NCBI GenBank assembly: GCA_027297485.1
Contig: JAPUHZ010000092.1
Span: 1-5,532 of the forward strand
Reading direction: 5' to 3'
Source of the DNA: Deltaproteobacteria bacterium
Lineage (GTDB): Bacteria > Desulfobacterota_B > Binatia > UBA9968
DNA length: 5,532 nt
Shown here: piece after piece, positions 4,912 to 5,532 of the stretch
How positions within the stretch are numbered: position 1 is the stretch's first letter
Layout: each line of letters opens with the position of its first letter
Position numbers and translations under genes: made by a program
The notes under the pieces: generated by a model
Database searches by the model: none
What the model was told of the DNA's origin: nothing
The model's input: only the letters and a program-made list of their open reading frames with translations

Positions 4912-5153
4912 TACCAGGACTCCCGGCCGACGGCCTCTCCTGTCGGCACTTCGCCATGCAGATTCTGCGGCCTGATACCCTTGACGAGTTCGCGCAGGAG
5001 GTACTTCCGAGCTCTCACCGGACGGACCAAGAGGTTTCCGTTCTTCACTGACAGATCAACCGCTGAACCCTCCTCGACCTGCGCCTCCGCGGCAAAAGAC
5101 CGCGGGATGCGCAACCCAAGGCTGTTTCCCCACTTCTGAATCTTCGTTTGCAT
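4911..5153 (-). CDS. mazE: MazE antitoxin (AbrB/SpoVT-type DNA-binding protein)
   Basis: The 80 residues begin MQTKIQKWGNSLGLRIPRSF, the classic MazE/PemI swapped-hairpin DNA-binding start, followed by VEEGSAVDLSVKNGNLLVRP. The acidic, disordered toxin-binding tail ends in GEAVGRESW, like other MazE tails. The ATG at 5153 is the true start: GGGAGG lies four bases upstream, whereas the longer open frame back to 5207 would begin inside the -35 box of the promoter. It is the first gene of mazE-mazF-higA and overlaps mazF by one base. It should neutralise MazF and, by family precedent, repress the operon by binding the promoter; a tandem 11-bp repeat at 5164-5185 is the likely site. Confidence 0.93.
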   Translation of the reverse strand: MQTKIQKWGNSLGLRIPRSFAAEAQVEEGSAVDLSVKNGNLLVRPVRARKYLLRELVKGIRPQNLHGEVPTGEAVGRESW

Positions 5154-5163
5154 ACGCCCTCCC

Positions 5164-5185
5164 AATGAATATACAATGACTATAC
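5164..5185 (-). promoter_or_regulatory. Candidate MazE operator: two tandem 11-bp repeats
   Basis: The minus strand reads GTATAGTCATT directly followed by GTATATTCATT, ten of eleven bases identical. The first unit contains the -10 box and the second covers the expected transcription start and early leader. Its placement is what an autorepressor site needs; MazE binding is inferred from the family. Confidence 0.55.
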
Positions 5186-5207
5186 GAGGGGACCAGGCCC
5201 GTGTCAA
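5179..5207 (-). promoter_or_regulatory. Sigma-70-type promoter of mazE-mazF-higA
   Basis: TTGACA (5207-5202) is a perfect -35, followed after exactly 17 bases by TATAGT (5184-5179), five of six matches to the -10 consensus. Transcription would start near 5172, giving a leader of about 20 bases with GGGAGG before the mazE ATG. This is the strongest promoter in the window. Confidence 0.8.
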
Positions 5208-5461
5208 TCGCTTTCGGTTAACCTCTTGCCTCGATAACTATTAAATGAGCCGACCGGCATTATTCGGCCCTCAAATTTCTAGTGATTGGAGATTTTTCCC
5301 TTCTTTCTTGAGGACATGCCACAGTCCACGTGTTACTCATGCTACTTTCTCTTACTGAGATCGCTTCTATAATAAACCCAATGAGCTGTAAAGAGTGGAG
5401 CATATTGGTGCTATGAGGATTACTGAGGTCAAAATTTAAAGCTGGGAACGCTTTCTTTTAC
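5208..5461. other. Intergenic stretch, no established gene
   Basis: No frame shows a full protein. On the plus strand a perfect TATAAT (5368-5373) lacks a good -35. An ATG at 5413 opens MRITEVKI before TAA at 5437, which looks like the first residues of SpoVG proteins but is too short to call. A loose GCCGA / TCGGC inverted repeat lies near 5250-5270 without a T tract. Confidence 0.4.
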
Positions 5462-5532
5462 CAATTCCGGGGACAGTATACTCCATTTGGTACGAAGACA
5501 AGAGAAGCGGTTTTGGGCAGACGGGCTTTTCC
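5462..5532. repeat. 71-nt direct repeat, right copy (cut by window end)
   Basis: Base-for-base the same as 3873-3943. The left boundary is real, since the flanking bases differ; the right boundary is simply the end of the window. It closes the segment that carries mazE-mazF-higA. Confidence 0.95.

Noticed and set aside
4549..5139. 196-residue plus-strand ORF
   Set aside because: It is antisense to mazF and mazE, whose motifs are unmistakable; the plus reading is a shadow.
5154..5207. Longer mazE reading frame with 18 extra N-terminal residues
   Set aside because: The extension begins within the TTGACA box and covers the promoter and operator; the family start KIQKWGNS follows the ATG at 5153, which has its own ribosome-binding site.

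Overview
The window looks like accessory, repeat-rich DNA from a diderm (LPS-bearing) bacterium of moderate GC content. The diderm assignment rests on a recognisable LpxA C-terminus. The mix of an RRM protein, a Usp domain, REP-like repeats and MazEF/HigA genes would fit groups such as NC10, Nitrospirota or Desulfobacterota, but nothing here fixes the taxon. Nearly all recognisable coding is on the minus strand; the lpxA remnant is the only plus-strand call.

Layout. (1) 1-748, minus: a ComF-type phosphoribosyltransferase lacking its N-terminal part, then a possible 45-residue ORF that overlaps it by ATGA, then the start of a DUF1232 (YkvA-like) membrane protein that runs off the left edge. 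(2) 749-1349: no convincing gene; it contains copy A of a roughly 150-bp element that recurs at 2540-2715. (3) 1350-1841, plus: a transmembrane segment joined in frame to the last ~92 residues of LpxA, a broken gene. (4) 1838-2329, minus: an exported protein whose last 46 residues are a perfect two-unit tandem repeat encoded by a 69-nt duplication. (5) 2330-2749: intergenic, with element copy B and a good intrinsic terminator. (6) 2750-3526, minus: an RRM RNA-binding domain fused to a universal stress protein domain, with a strong Shine-Dalgarno and a leader hairpin. (7) 3527-4172: REP-like repeats, a 71-nt repeat and a decayed REP-associated (Y1, RAYT-type) transposase. (8) 4173-5207, minus: a mazE-mazF-higA antitoxin/toxin/antitoxin-like operon with a near-consensus promoter and a tandem 11-bp operator candidate. 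(9) 5208-5532: no gene; it ends in a second, identical copy of the 71-nt repeat.

How it fits together. The toxin-antitoxin operon is bracketed by identical direct repeats at 3873 and 5462 and abuts a dead transposase, so that part reads as a small mobile or recombinogenic island. Truncated comF and lpxA on the left show that the surrounding DNA has been rearranged repeatedly. The most original protein is the RRM-Usp fusion, whose Usp phosphate-loop glycines are all replaced by basic residues.
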